From: an uncultured Dialister sp.
GTDB lineage: Bacteria; Bacillota; Negativicutes; Veillonellales; Dialisteraceae
Assembly (NCBI GenBank): GCA_934178345.1
Contig: CAKPQG010000001.1
Coordinates: forward strand, 124,001-188,000
Length of the DNA: 64,000 bases
Direction: 5' to 3'
Positions 31,001 through 39,106 of this stretch are shown one piece after another (the stretch's first letter is position 1; each line of letters begins with the position of its first letter). The translations under genes and the position numbers were made by a program. The notes beneath the pieces are model-generated. The model was not told where the DNA came from. It saw only the letters and a program-made list of their open reading frames with translations, and made no database searches.

Positions 31001-31423
31001 TATCTTGACAGCGGATATATCGCCAATCAGGAACAGAAGATGGAGATCTATCGACGTCTGGCTGCGATCGAAGATGAGAAATCACTCACTGATCTCGTCG
31101 ATGAGGTGATCGATCGCTTCGGTACGCCAAGCAAGCCGGCGGAGAAACTCTTCCGTATCTCGGAAATCCGTGTGAAAGCACGTCATCTGGGGATCGGAAG
31201 TATTCTCGATGAAGGGGACAGCCTCCTTGTCACATGGGCGGATGAAAGCTTCATGCATGGCTGGGATCCGATGAAGCTGCCGAAGTCATGGCTCCCGTAT
31301 CTGAAATTCCTTCCGGGATCTCCGGCCAAGCTCCGTATCCATAAGGCACTTATCAAAGGGACAATGACAGACTGGATGGCTGACTTCATGGATGAACTGA
31401 AAAGAGAAACAGGGAAACAATAA
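28061..31423 (+). CDS. mfd: Transcription-repair coupling factor Mfd
   Basis: This 1120-residue translocase removes RNA polymerase stalled at DNA damage and recruits UvrA. The UvrB-like N-terminal part, the RNA polymerase-interacting domain (GDYVVQATHGIGKYLG at about 448) and the RecG-like helicase are in order. Walker A is GDVGFGKTEVA (about 598), Walker B is DEEQRFG (about 697), and the TRCF C-terminal domain ends the protein. Start overlaps folK by 4 bp. Length is slightly below the usual 1150-1180. Confidence 0.97.
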   Translation: MTEKIPMIADVRAAAAAAAFPPFVMDTAMGPQLAKECAARLSHSWEMDPASSPTVLTGIASSQKALALSAAMQSFGTAIVVVPEQKDIFRWEEDLAFFLPETPIYSFPLVEETGFQVTFSSTERLRDRMRTLGAILTGRPGIILATAVEAAQKVVSPSQLEESALRISSGEKIGWDALQEKLTSAGYERVDQVERCGHFAVRGDIIDIFPINEEHPVRIELFDDEVDSVRLFDEDTQRSIEDRKSQVFLPLDGKGAGEALVFSYLSKALVFYDEPQRCEESLKRYFKEDAAHKKTALSWKEVIGEARKAKNKEIVCSLLKRKLTGFDTERDVAWQGHTMTNYQRQIPIFMEDLKNLLAKGWKVLSLVPRPSEERELSALFSDFHIPQSRTLEAGKVTLIHGLLSEGFELTDDTLAVITAGDVLGKQKVRRVRSGPKGKQIRYFSDLNPGDYVVQATHGIGKYLGIRTIELSGIHRDYITIQYAGNDKLYLPVEKISSLEKYIGPEGETPKLHDMGSSAWTKARAKAKKSIEELAEKLLDVYAKREITQGIAFAPDTAEQREFEDTFPYVETEDQLLAIDAIKKAMEKPMPMDMLLCGDVGFGKTEVAMRAVFKCIMSGYQAFVLCPTTVLAEQHYKNFKERMESFGVRLAVLNRFTTVKEKNRIYQEMESGMLDVVIGTHAVLNKKVHPKKLGLLVVDEEQRFGVVQKEKWKSLASGIDVLTLSATPIPRTLHMSLTGVRDMVTITTPPSNRHAIQTYVTEYDDSIVKDAILREKERGGQTFFVYNRIETIGAMEDHLRSILPEDVTIGIAYGRMEGRQLEKVMLDFYQGKYDVLLCTTLIENGLDQPNANTMLVYDADRLGLSQIYQMRGRVGRSEKIARAWFFYRRGKVLSEVAEKRLDTIREFTELGSGFKVAMRDLEIRGAGNLLGREQHGNIASIGFAAYCSMLEEAVERLRALRENRPVPKKLPNTTIEFRQDAYLDSGYIANQEQKMEIYRRLAAIEDEKSLTDLVDEVIDRFGTPSKPAEKLFRISEIRVKARHLGIGSILDEGDSLLVTWADESFMHGWDPMKLPKSWLPYLKFLPGSPAKLRIHKALIKGTMTDWMADFMDELKRETGKQ

Positions 31424-31589
31424 CCATGACCGGATCTGTTTTTCCGCTGTCTTTCACACAGCTTTCTCACGGAACACATTCCATGAAACGAATTGACCTT
31501 TACAATTTCGCTTAAATCTGATATGACTATATAGTAATGCCTGCGGGAGTCCATCTCGCAGGGAGTCATATGTTGCAAAAAGGTGAAAC

Positions 31590-33191
31590 ATGCGTAAAAA
31601 TTCTTTTATTCAAGGGGCATTGATTCTGACCATCGCCGGGATCATTGTCAAATTCATCGGCGCTTTCAGCCGCATTTACCTTTCGCGCCTTTTGGGCGGG
31701 GAGGGGATCGGGCTGTATCAGATGGCATATCCGATCTACCTGCTCTGTCTTTCCGTTTCTTCTGCGGGACTGCCGGTCGCGATTTCCATCATGGTCGCGG
31801 AAAGAAATGCGGTGAACGACTATTTCGGCGGGCAGAAAGTCTTCCGCATTTCTATGATCGCGCTCATCATGACGGGGGTCTTCTTCAGCGGACTGCTCTT
31901 CTTCGGCGCACAGTGGCTGGTCGATACCGGCATCGTGCGTGACCAGAGAGCGTACTGGTCGCTCTTGGCCCTCTCTCCGGCGGTTTTCTGCGCGACGCTG
32001 CTCGCGACGCTGCGCGGGTATTTCCAGGGGCTGCAGCTGATGACGCCGACGGCGGTCTCGCAGATCTTAGAGCAGGTCGTCCGCGTCGTGACGATGATCG
32101 CTTTCGCGGTCATCCTCTTGCCGTATGGCCTCGAGTACGGAGCTGCCGGCGCCACGCTGGGTGCAGCGCCGGGTGCTTTTATGGGGATCCTTGTCCTGAT
32201 CGGTTTCTACTACATGACAAGAAACTGGCGCAAAGAGCTGGCCTCTGAGCAGGATGCTTCCATCAAGCCGCAGAGTGCGATGGCGATCATCAAAAGACTG
32301 CTGATCCTTGCCATTCCAGTGTCTCTCGCGAATATCATGCTGCCGATCGTTTCGAATATCGACCTTTTGATCGTGCCGCGTCGTCTGGAAGTGGCAGGAT
32401 TTGCTGTCGAAGAAGCGACGACACTCTTCGGCTATCTGACAGGAATGGCAACGGCGCTCGTCAATATGCCGACCATCGTGACGGCGTCTCTGGCAGCCAG
32501 TCTGGTGCCGGTCATTTCAGAAGCCATCGCGCAGAAGAAGGATGATGTCGTCATGACGCGTACCGATACGGCGATGCGTCTGGCCAATCTCATCACCATC
32601 CCTGCTTTCATCGGGATGTGTGTCATCGCGACTCCGATCTCCGACATGCTGTATGCGACTCGCGATGCCGGTCCGTGTATCGCGGTCATGAGCTTTGGCG
32701 TCTTTCTCCTCGGCGTGCAGCAGGTCACGACAGGCGTGCTGCAGGGGATGGGGAAGACCGCCATTCCATTCCTGAACATGGTCGCTTCGGCCTGTGTGAA
32801 AGTCTTCCTCTCTTGGAATCTCACCGCCATCCCTGCGTGGGGCGTACTCGGCGCCGCATGGGCGACGAATGCGGACTTCGGTGTGGCTGCTGTTTTGAAT
32901 CTGATTTTCCTCTATAAATACAGACGCTATACGATGGATATCCTCCATACCGTGAAGCTTTTCATCGCTGCTGGCATCATGGGCGCTGTCGTACTCGGCG
33001 TGTATCACGCGGCGTTCACCCTGATTCACAGCAATACTCTTTCGACACTCGCTTCCATTGCCGTCGGCGGCGTGGTCTACCTCGTAGCCATCGTCGTCAT
33101 CCGTGCCGTCAAGCCGGAAGACGTACAGGGCGTGCCGAAGATTGGGCCCAAGCTCGCAGCAATGGTTTCCCGCATGAGCTTTGGGAAGTGA
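31590..33191 (+). CDS. SpoVB/MurJ-type polysaccharide or lipid II flippase
   Basis: This 533-residue protein has about 14 hydrophobic segments and the N-terminal pattern of the MOP-superfamily SpoVB/YtgP group (GGEGIGLYQMAYPIY, SSAGLPVAISIMV). Members flip lipid-linked cell-wall precursors such as lipid II across the membrane. It has its own 166-bp upstream gap after mfd, with AAGGTG before the ATG, and ends before a strong bidirectional terminator. It could instead move another polyprenyl-linked glycan. Confidence 0.85.
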   Translation: MRKNSFIQGALILTIAGIIVKFIGAFSRIYLSRLLGGEGIGLYQMAYPIYLLCLSVSSAGLPVAISIMVAERNAVNDYFGGQKVFRISMIALIMTGVFFSGLLFFGAQWLVDTGIVRDQRAYWSLLALSPAVFCATLLATLRGYFQGLQLMTPTAVSQILEQVVRVVTMIAFAVILLPYGLEYGAAGATLGAAPGAFMGILVLIGFYYMTRNWRKELASEQDASIKPQSAMAIIKRLLILAIPVSLANIMLPIVSNIDLLIVPRRLEVAGFAVEEATTLFGYLTGMATALVNMPTIVTASLAASLVPVISEAIAQKKDDVVMTRTDTAMRLANLITIPAFIGMCVIATPISDMLYATRDAGPCIAVMSFGVFLLGVQQVTTGVLQGMGKTAIPFLNMVASACVKVFLSWNLTAIPAWGVLGAAWATNADFGVAAVLNLIFLYKYRRYTMDILHTVKLFIAAGIMGAVVLGVYHAAFTLIHSNTLSTLASIAVGGVVYLVAIVVIRAVKPEDVQGVPKIGPKLAAMVSRMSFGK

Positions 33192-33441
33192 CTAGTGGCT
33201 AGGGACTGGTAGCTAGTGGCTAGGGATTAGGGATTAGCATTCAGGAAGTAGCTAGGGATTAGGATATGTTTCCCGCATAGCAGCCAGCCACAACTTATTT
33301 TCATTCCATCAAACAGCAAAAAAGGCCATGGATCATATCGCAATGCGATACAATCCATGGCCTTTTTGATTTCGAAAAAAAGCAGAATGTGAGATCCTAA
33401 TCCCTAGTCCCTAGTCCCTAGTCACCAGTCACCAGTCACTA
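33188..33441. repeat. Paired heptamer arrays around a terminator
   Basis: Between the convergent flippase and lexA genes, an array of GATTAGG/CTAGGGA-type heptamers (33188-33266) is matched by a reverse-complement array of CTAATCC/CTAGTCC/CCAGTCA heptamers (33392-33441). The two arms flank the terminator at 33318-33368, so the whole spacer is one large imperfect inverted repeat. Confidence 0.7.
33318..33368. terminator. Bidirectional terminator between flippase and lexA
   Basis: Arms 33319-33333 and 33353-33367 are exact inverses (AAAAAGGCCATGGAT). An inner hairpin (TATCGCA/TGCGATA) extends the structure. A runs and T runs on the two sides allow action in both directions, as expected between converging genes. 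Confidence 0.85.
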
Positions 33442-33445
33442 AAAT

Positions 33446-34072
33446 TCACATATGCCGGTAGAGGCCGATGACTTTGCCGCGGATGATGACTTCTTTGGCG
33501 ATGATCGGCTGGTATTCATCATTTTCCGGCTGCAGACGGATGTGGTCTTCTTCTTTGTAGAAGCGCTTCACGGTCGCATCTTCATTGCCGACGAGTGCGA
33601 CCACGATGTCGCCATCCTGCGCATCATCCTGCTCGGAGACGATGAGGTAGTCGCCTTCGTGGATGCCCGCATTGATCATGCTGTCGCCGCGAACGATCAG
33701 CATGAAGCAGTTGTTATCCTTGCCGATGAGTTCGGCCGGTAGGGGATAGACGGACTCCGTGTGTTCATCCGCGGTGATCGGTTCGCCTGCACGGACGGCT
33801 CCGACGAGCGGCATCGGGATCATCTTCTTACGGCGCCATGTGTCAGCCACGACTTCGATCGCGCGCGAGGAGTCAGGATTCTTGCGGATGGCGCCTTTGA
33901 ATTCCAGACGCTTCAGATAATTGTGTACGGTGGATGTCGAGCGCAGACCGACCGCCTCTCCGATCTCGCGGACAGTCGGGGGGAAGCCGCTGTCCCAGAT
34001 CTTCTGGCGGATAAATTCCAGGATCGATTTCTCACGTGTAGTCAGTTCATTCGGATTGTTTCTTTTTCGCAT
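33446..34072 (-). CDS. lexA: SOS repressor LexA
   Basis: This 208-residue repressor has an N-terminal winged helix domain (FPPTVREIGEAVGLRSTSTVHNYL as helix-turn-helix region) and a C-terminal S24 peptidase domain. The self-cleavage site is A95-G96 in GAVRAGE, the catalytic serine is S131 (GDSM) and the lysine is K169 (TVKR). I prefer the start at 34072 (MRKRNN) to a 15-residue longer frame. The promoter lies beyond a MITE at 34100-34295, so the mRNA would carry a leader of about 230 nt made mainly of that element. Confidence 0.96.
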   Translation of the reverse strand: MRKRNNPNELTTREKSILEFIRQKIWDSGFPPTVREIGEAVGLRSTSTVHNYLKRLEFKGAIRKNPDSSRAIEVVADTWRRKKMIPMPLVGAVRAGEPITADEHTESVYPLPAELIGKDNNCFMLIVRGDSMINAGIHEGDYLIVSEQDDAQDGDIVVALVGNEDATVKRFYKEEDHIRLQPENDEYQPIIAKEVIIRGKVIGLYRHM

Positions 34073-34099
34073 GGTGAGGTCCTTCCTTTGATGATTTCC

Positions 34100-34295
34100 A
34101 GGGAAACACTGATTCAATCATTGTCAGATTTAAGGAAACACTGATTCAATCGTTGTCTGATTTTACTCTTGAATTTTTATGCACAGCGAGGAATAACCTG
34201 ACGCGAATAGCGAGCTATTTAAGGAAGGTTATGACGAAGCTATGGATAAAAAATTCTTGTGGAATCTGATTCTGTGATTGAATCAGCGTTTCCCT
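34100..34295. repeat. MITE-like element, copy 2, in the lexA leader
   Basis: This copy has the same terminal and internal inverted repeats as copy 1 and is about 90% alike across the core. Its left end is tandemly duplicated: the unit GGGAAACACTGATTCAATC appears at about 34101 and again in near-identical form (GGAAACACTGATTCAATC) at about 34135. It sits between the lexA promoter and the lexA start codon. Confidence 0.8.
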
Positions 34296-34313
34296 CACTC
34301 TCAACTTGTCTCT

Positions 34314-34351
34314 ATTATACCTTATCTTCGAGAAAATGAAAACATTTGTTT
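34314..34351 (-). promoter_or_regulatory. lexA: Putative lexA promoter and operator
   Basis: On the minus strand TATAAT (34314-34319) has TTTTCA (34337-34342) 17 bp upstream. A short dyad AAACA-TT-TGTTT overlaps the -35 and could be a repressor site. The Bacillus-type LexA box (CGAAC-N4-GTTCG) was not found, so the operator is only a guess. Confidence 0.45.
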
Positions 34352-34375
34352 ATTAGAATTCTTGTTTGGAGGGAA

Positions 34376-34485
34376 GATGGTGACTAGTGACTGGTGACTG
34401 GTATTGCGTTTCCCTACTCCCTAATCCCTAATCCCTGGCCACTTTCCGCTTTTCCCAGGTGCCAGTCACTAGTCACTGGCTACGC
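34376..34485. repeat. Inverted heptamer arrays upstream of the phosphomutase
   Basis: GTGACTAGTGACTGGTGACTGG units (about 34379-34403) are mirrored by CCAGTCACTAGTCACTGG (about 34456-34474), with CTAATCC heptamers between (34417-34439). The arms could form a long hairpin. No gene is present. Confidence 0.65.
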
Positions 34486-34571
34486 ATTCCTTCTTTCTCT
34501 GGCATTCCCTTTCCCCATCCATTATAATAATGAATAAAGAATTTCATGCATTTCTAAGAAGGAGGATATGA

Positions 34572-36221
34572 ATGAGCTATAAAGATACATACGAAGACTG
34601 GCTGACTTGGGCGGATGAAGAGACGAAGGAAGAGCTCCTGCGCCTGACGGATGAAAAAGAGATCGAAGATCGTTTTTATAAGGATCTGGAATTTGGCACA
34701 GCGGGACTGCGCGGTATCATGGGCGCGGGCACGAACCGCATGAATCGCTATACGGTCGCCAAAGCGACGAAAGGGCTTGCCAATTATCTCAAAAAAGAGC
34801 ATCCGGAGACTTTTTCACAGGGGGTGGTCATTGCCTATGATTCCAGAAATCATTCCGCTGACTTTGCGAAAGAAGCCGCTCGCGTGCTGACATCGGCCGG
34901 GATCCCTGTCCGCATTTTCGAAGAACTCGAACCGATTCCCGTCCTTTCTTTTGCGGTCAAATATTTCCATGCCGCAGCGGGCGTGGTCGTGACAGCGAGC
35001 CACAATCCGGCAGAATACAATGGATACAAAGTCTATGGTGCCAATGGCGCGCAGCTGGTGCCGAAGGACGCAGACGTCCTGACGTCCTATGTCGAAGCGG
35101 TGACAGAGCTTCCGCACATCGAAGACGCGGGGAATGATGCTCTCGTGAACTGGCTGGGACACAAAACGGTCACGCGTTTTCTGACTGCGATCTTCCGGCA
35201 GTCCCTGTATCAGGGAAATCCGCCGCCGCTCTCCATCGTCTACACACCGCTTCATGGCAGCGGGGCAAAGCCTGTCCAGGCCATTCTGGCAGAAGCAGGC
35301 TTCACGGATGTGCATATCGTGAAGGAGCAGGAGCGGCCGGATGGCGACTTCCCGACTGTCTCTGCGCCGAATCCGGAGAATGAGGACGCGCTCTCGATGG
35401 GGATCGCCCTTGCCAAAGAAGTGGGCGCAGACATCGTCATCGGGACGGACCCGGATAGCGACCGCATCGGCAGCGCAGTACGCAAAGGGGAGGACTTTGT
35501 CCTGATTTCCGGAAATCAGATGGGCGCGCTCCTGACATACTTCCTCTGCTTTACCCGGAAAGAGACGCTGACACCCGCATCCACCATGGTGAAAACGGTC
35601 GTGACCGGTGAGCTGGGCGCGGAAATCGGCCGCCGCTATGGGCTGAAGGTCGTAGAAACGCTGACCGGCTTCAAGTATATCGGGGAAAAGATCTCCCAGT
35701 GGGAAACGGATCCCGCGCATGACTATTTCTTCGGCTATGAAGAAAGCTACGGCTACCTTGCCGGGACGCACGCGCAGGATAAAGATGCCGTCGTCTCCGC
35801 CATGCTCATCTGTGAAATGGCGGCGTACTTCAAGAAAGAGGGCAAGACCCTCGCCGATGTGCTCGATGAGCTCTATTCCGACTTCGGATACTACTATGAC
35901 AGGACCACATCCTACACGCTGAAGGGCCTCACCGGTATTGCAAAGATCCAGGGCATCATGACGCATCTCCGGGAGATCGATGTGAAAGAGATATTCCCGG
36001 AAATCGACTCTGTCATAGACTTTGAAGCCGGCATCGGCGACCTGCCGAAGGAAAATGTCCTGAAGTACATGGTGAAGACCGGCGGCTGGATGGCTGTGCG
36101 CCCGAGCGGCACGGAGCCGAAGATCAAGATCTACTACTCCCTCAAAGGAAACGATGAAAAAGAAGCGCTGGCTAAATTTGCCGACTTCAAAACAAGGTGG
36201 GAGAAGGAATTGGGATTGTAA
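34572..36221 (+). CDS. pgcA: Phosphoglucomutase/phosphomannomutase
   Basis: This 549-residue enzyme of the alpha-D-phosphohexomutase family interconverts hexose 6- and 1-phosphates. The phosphoserine loop TASHNPAEYNGYK, the metal loop DPDSDR, the sugar loop GYEESYGY and the phosphate-binding RPSGTEPK are all present. Length is close to B. subtilis PgcA. It would supply glucose-1-phosphate to GalU for envelope polysaccharide. GGAGGATATGA precedes the ATG. It stands alone between repeat-rich spacers. Confidence 0.92.
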   Translation: MSYKDTYEDWLTWADEETKEELLRLTDEKEIEDRFYKDLEFGTAGLRGIMGAGTNRMNRYTVAKATKGLANYLKKEHPETFSQGVVIAYDSRNHSADFAKEAARVLTSAGIPVRIFEELEPIPVLSFAVKYFHAAAGVVVTASHNPAEYNGYKVYGANGAQLVPKDADVLTSYVEAVTELPHIEDAGNDALVNWLGHKTVTRFLTAIFRQSLYQGNPPPLSIVYTPLHGSGAKPVQAILAEAGFTDVHIVKEQERPDGDFPTVSAPNPENEDALSMGIALAKEVGADIVIGTDPDSDRIGSAVRKGEDFVLISGNQMGALLTYFLCFTRKETLTPASTMVKTVVTGELGAEIGRRYGLKVVETLTGFKYIGEKISQWETDPAHDYFFGYEESYGYLAGTHAQDKDAVVSAMLICEMAAYFKKEGKTLADVLDELYSDFGYYYDRTTSYTLKGLTGIAKIQGIMTHLREIDVKEIFPEIDSVIDFEAGIGDLPKENVLKYMVKTGGWMAVRPSGTEPKIKIYYSLKGNDEKEALAKFADFKTRWEKELGL

Positions 36222-36600
36222 GCAGCGCGGGACTGGTGACTAAGAGACTAGGAGATATCAGACTCTCGTATCGTCATTTCGAGCGCAAGCGAGAAATCTT
36301 CCTTTGACGTAAATCCCCTGCTTGAAATTCATTTCCCCACTCTCTTTCATACCGCCAGTGCCCTATACGCCCCTACGGGGCACCTTCCCCTTGAGGGGAA
36401 GGCTGACGATATGAGGGAAACCTGCCATCGCAAACCTTCAGGCATCGCCCCGTAAATATTCGCGGCGCTTCCATAATTTTATGCGCCGCACCACCATTTC
36501 TCATTTCTAATTCCTCATTCCTCGTTCCTCGTTCGAGCAGAGCTTTCACCCACAATCAAGGGCACGCCCCACGGATAACCCTGAACCCTTTTCATCCATC
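36222..36600. repeat. Repeat-rich spacer before tRNA-Pro
   Basis: There is no gene here. In order it holds a short heptamer run (GACTGGTGACTAAGAGACTAGG, 36230-36252), one end of the GTCATTTCGAGCG element (36273-36305), a CCTTCCCCTTGAGGGGAAGG hairpin (36381-36404), and a reverse copy of the GCGGCGCA module (about 36440-36560), which ends with ACCCTGAACCC. Confidence 0.6.
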
Positions 36601-36629
36601 TTGACAAATATCCCCAAACCGTGTATCCT
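36601..36629 (+). promoter_or_regulatory. Promoter of tRNA-Pro
   Basis: TTGACA (36601-36606) and TATCCT (36624-36629) are separated by exactly 17 bp, placing the transcript start about 10 bp before the tRNA. Confidence 0.75.
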
Positions 36630-36647
36630 ATTTCATGTAGTAATCGT

Positions 36648-36724
36648 CGGGACGTAGCTCAGTTTGGTAGAGCGCTACCTTGGGGTGGTAGAGGTCGCAT
36701 GTTCGAATCATGTCGTTCCGACCA
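36648..36724 (+). tRNA. tRNA-Pro (anticodon GGG)
   Basis: The 77-nt sequence folds as a cloverleaf. The acceptor stem is CGGGACG/CGTTCCG, the D loop is AGCTC..GAGC, the anticodon stem is CTACC/GGTAG with loop TTGGGGT (anticodon GGG), and the T arm is GCATG-TTCGAAT-CATGT. The CCA end is encoded (36722-36724). A T run follows directly. Confidence 0.95.
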
Positions 36725-36775
36725 TTTTTTATTTTCATGTACATTCATAAAATTCTATAGAGTGAGGTCTTCTGT

Positions 36776-37639
36776 ATGAACAGAGTCAAATCAGTCATGC
36801 TTCTGACACTGCTCAGCTTGATCCTGATGGCTATCGGCGGTGTCGTAGGTGGTCAGAACGGTGCGATGACCATGTTTCTCATTTCTCTGGCGATCAATTT
36901 TTACACATACTGGAATTCAGACAAGATGGCGCTTCGCGCGTACAATGCCCAGCCTTTGTCGGAGTCGCAGGTCCCCGAGCTCTATGAGCTGGTGCGGGAA
37001 CTCTGCCGGAAGGCGGAGCTTCCGATGCCGCGCCTCTATGTCATTCCGACCGATGTGCCGAATGCGTTTGCCACGGGACGAAATCCGGAGCATGCGGCTG
37101 TCGCAGTGACGGAGGGCATCCTTTCCATGCTGAACCGCGATGAGCTCGCCGGTGTCATCAGCCACGAATTATCCCATGTCAAACATCGCGATACGCTCAT
37201 CATGACGCTGTCGGCGTCGATAGCGACCGCGATTTCCTACATCGCAAATATCGCGCAGTGGGCAGCGATCTTTGGTACGGCCAGAGATGAAGATGGCAAC
37301 CGGTCGAATCCGATCGCTCTCATCGTGACCATCGTCGTCGCGCCGCTCGCAGCGTCTCTCATCCAGTTCGCCCTGTCGCGTTCGCGTGAATACATGGCGG
37401 ATGCTTCCGGCGCGAGGATCTCCGGGAAGCCTCTGGCTCTTGCCAGCGCGCTCCTGAAGCTCGATGACTACGCGCATCATCGCGTCATCCCTGATGCCAA
37501 ACCGGCGACCAGCGGTCTTTTCATCATCAATCCGCTTGCCGGCGTCGGCGGCATGGCCAATCTGTTTTCTACGCATCCTTCCACGGAGGAGCGTGTAAAA
37601 AAGCTGCGTGAAATCGCAGCAGAAATGCATTCTTTTTAA
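36776..37639 (+). CDS. htpX: HtpX-like M48 membrane metalloprotease
   Basis: This 287-residue zinc protease has two N-terminal membrane segments (about 6-26 and 28-45), the zinc motif H130-E-L-S-H134 and a further membrane region at about 146-215. A second glutamate ligand lies in SREYMADASGARISG. It degrades damaged membrane proteins. The C-terminal STHPSTEERVKKL is typical. It ends 10 bp before ndk and may be co-transcribed with it. Confidence 0.94.
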   Translation: MNRVKSVMLLTLLSLILMAIGGVVGGQNGAMTMFLISLAINFYTYWNSDKMALRAYNAQPLSESQVPELYELVRELCRKAELPMPRLYVIPTDVPNAFATGRNPEHAAVAVTEGILSMLNRDELAGVISHELSHVKHRDTLIMTLSASIATAISYIANIAQWAAIFGTARDEDGNRSNPIALIVTIVVAPLAASLIQFALSRSREYMADASGARISGKPLALASALLKLDDYAHHRVIPDAKPATSGLFIINPLAGVGGMANLFSTHPSTEERVKKLREIAAEMHSF

Positions 37640-37649
37640 GGAGGCTATT

Positions 37650-38069
37650 ATGGCTAACATTGAAAAAACTCTCGTACTCGTAAAGCCGGACGGCGTGAAG
37701 AAACACATCTGCGGCGAAGTGATTTCCCGCTTCGAAAGAAAAGGTCTGTCCATTCATGCCATCAAAATGATCCAGGTCCCGGTCGCACTCGCTGAAGAAC
37801 ACTATGCAGAACACAAAGGCAAAGGCTTCTTCAAGGCGCTCATCGACTTCATCACCTCCGGCCCGGTACTGGCTATGGTCATCGAAGGTGAAAACGCTGT
37901 CGCAGCTGTTCGTCAGATCAACGGCGCTACCAACCCGCTTGAAGCTGTTCCTGGCTCCATCCGCGGTGACTTCGCTACCTCCATCGATGAAAATGTTGTC
38001 CATGCTTCCGATGCAGTAGAAACCGCACAGAGAGAAATCGGTCTCTGGTTCCCGGAACTGTCCAAATAA
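37650..38069 (+). CDS. ndk: Nucleoside diphosphate kinase
   Basis: This 139-residue enzyme transfers the gamma phosphate between nucleotides. The active-site histidine is H118 in NVVHASDA, and the N-terminal TLVLVKPDGV is standard. AAGGAGG lies 5 nt before the ATG at 37650; a longer frame from 37608 overlaps htpX and is not supported. A hairpin terminator follows. Confidence 0.97.
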   Translation: MANIEKTLVLVKPDGVKKHICGEVISRFERKGLSIHAIKMIQVPVALAEEHYAEHKGKGFFKALIDFITSGPVLAMVIEGENAVAAVRQINGATNPLEAVPGSIRGDFATSIDENVVHASDAVETAQREIGLWFPELSK

Positions 38070-38083
38070 TTGGCATACAGGAA

Positions 38084-38112
38084 GGCGCTGCGAGAAATCG
38101 CGGCGCTTTTTT
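38084..38112 (+). terminator. ndk: Terminator after ndk
   Basis: GCGCTGCGA and TCGCGGCGC pair over 9 bp with one G-T pair around a short loop and are followed by six T. Confidence 0.75.
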
Positions 38113-38390
38113 GTTGCGTCCATGGATGATGTCCCAAAGAACTGCGGGATGGCAGGGTTAGTCCGTGGGGCGGGTCGCCCATGGATTGCGGATGAAAGCT
38201 CTGCTCAAATGAGGAATTAGGAATGAGGAATTAGGAATGGTGGTGCGGCGCAAAAAAATAATGAAGCGCCGCGGAGTATAAATTGGGCGATACCCAAAGA
38301 TTGCATTTCAGTCACCAGTCACTCCTGATCCCCAATCCCTAATCCCTGCTTCCTGATTTCTTGTATTTTTATACACGAAAATCCGGTTTC
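38113..38390. repeat. Repeat-rich spacer before glnPQ
   Basis: There is no gene. A forward copy of the GCGGCGCA module spans about 38175-38310 (including GAAAGCTCTGCTC, GGTGGTGCGGCGCA and GAAGCGCCGCG). It is followed by CAGTCAC and CTAATCC heptamers at about 38311-38350. Confidence 0.65.
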
Positions 38391-38393
38391 CTA

Positions 38394-38423
38394 TTGACTA
38401 TCCTCTCCGTAAAATTGTACAAT
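38394..38423 (+). promoter_or_regulatory. Promoter of the amino-acid ABC transporter
   Basis: TTGACT (38394-38399) and TACAAT (38418-38423) are separated by 18 bp, about 45 bp before the permease gene. Confidence 0.7.
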
Positions 38424-38467
38424 AAAGCGAAATGGACGTATGTATATACAGTAAGGAGAAATGAAAC

Positions 38468-39106
38468 ATGGATTTTGAACTTATCGAAAAAGCACTGCCT
38501 ATCCTTCTCTTGGGCGCGGGCGTGACCATCGAGATCACGGCGGTCAGTGTTTTCATCGGTTTCTGTATCGGACTTTTCGTCGGCATCGCACGCATCTGTA
38601 AGGTGAAAGTCCTCCGCATCCTGGCTGCGATCTATGCAGACTGTATCCGCGGTACGCCGCTTCTGGTGCAGATCTTCCTGATCTATTTCGCCCTCCCGAT
38701 CCTGACGGGGCATCGCGTGGAGCCATTCGTGGCTGCTGTCGCTGCCTGCGGGATCAATAGCGGCGCGTATGTCTCCGAAATTTTCCGGGCCGGCATCCAG
38801 GCGATCGATGTGGGGCAGATGGAAGCGGGGCGCTCTCTCGGCCTTTCATGGTGGCAGACCATGTACTATGTCATCCTGCCGCAGGCTGTACGAAATATCC
38901 TCCCGCCGCTCGGCAATGAATTCATCGCGATGCTGAAGGATTCCTCGCTGGTTTCCGTCATCGGCTTCGAAGAACTGACCCGCCGCGGGCAGCTCATCAT
39001 CGCGCAGACGTATGGCTCCTTTGAGATCTGGTCCACCGTCGCCATCCTGTACCTCATCATGACGCTGGCGATTTCCAGAGTGGTAGCAATGTTGGAGAAA
39101 AAATAA
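38468..39106 (+). CDS. glnP: Polar amino-acid ABC transporter permease
   Basis: This 212-residue membrane protein belongs to the HisMQ/GlnP permease family. It has about five hydrophobic segments, and the EAA loop (EAGRSLGLSWWQTMYYVILPQA) that docks the ATPase is clear. The ATPase gene follows at once. The substrate is not evident from sequence; glutamine or another polar amino acid is likely. No substrate-binding protein gene is next to it, so that component must be encoded elsewhere. Confidence 0.92.
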   Translation: MDFELIEKALPILLLGAGVTIEITAVSVFIGFCIGLFVGIARICKVKVLRILAAIYADCIRGTPLLVQIFLIYFALPILTGHRVEPFVAAVAACGINSGAYVSEIFRAGIQAIDVGQMEAGRSLGLSWWQTMYYVILPQAVRNILPPLGNEFIAMLKDSSLVSVIGFEELTRRGQLIIAQTYGSFEIWSTVAILYLIMTLAISRVVAMLEKK

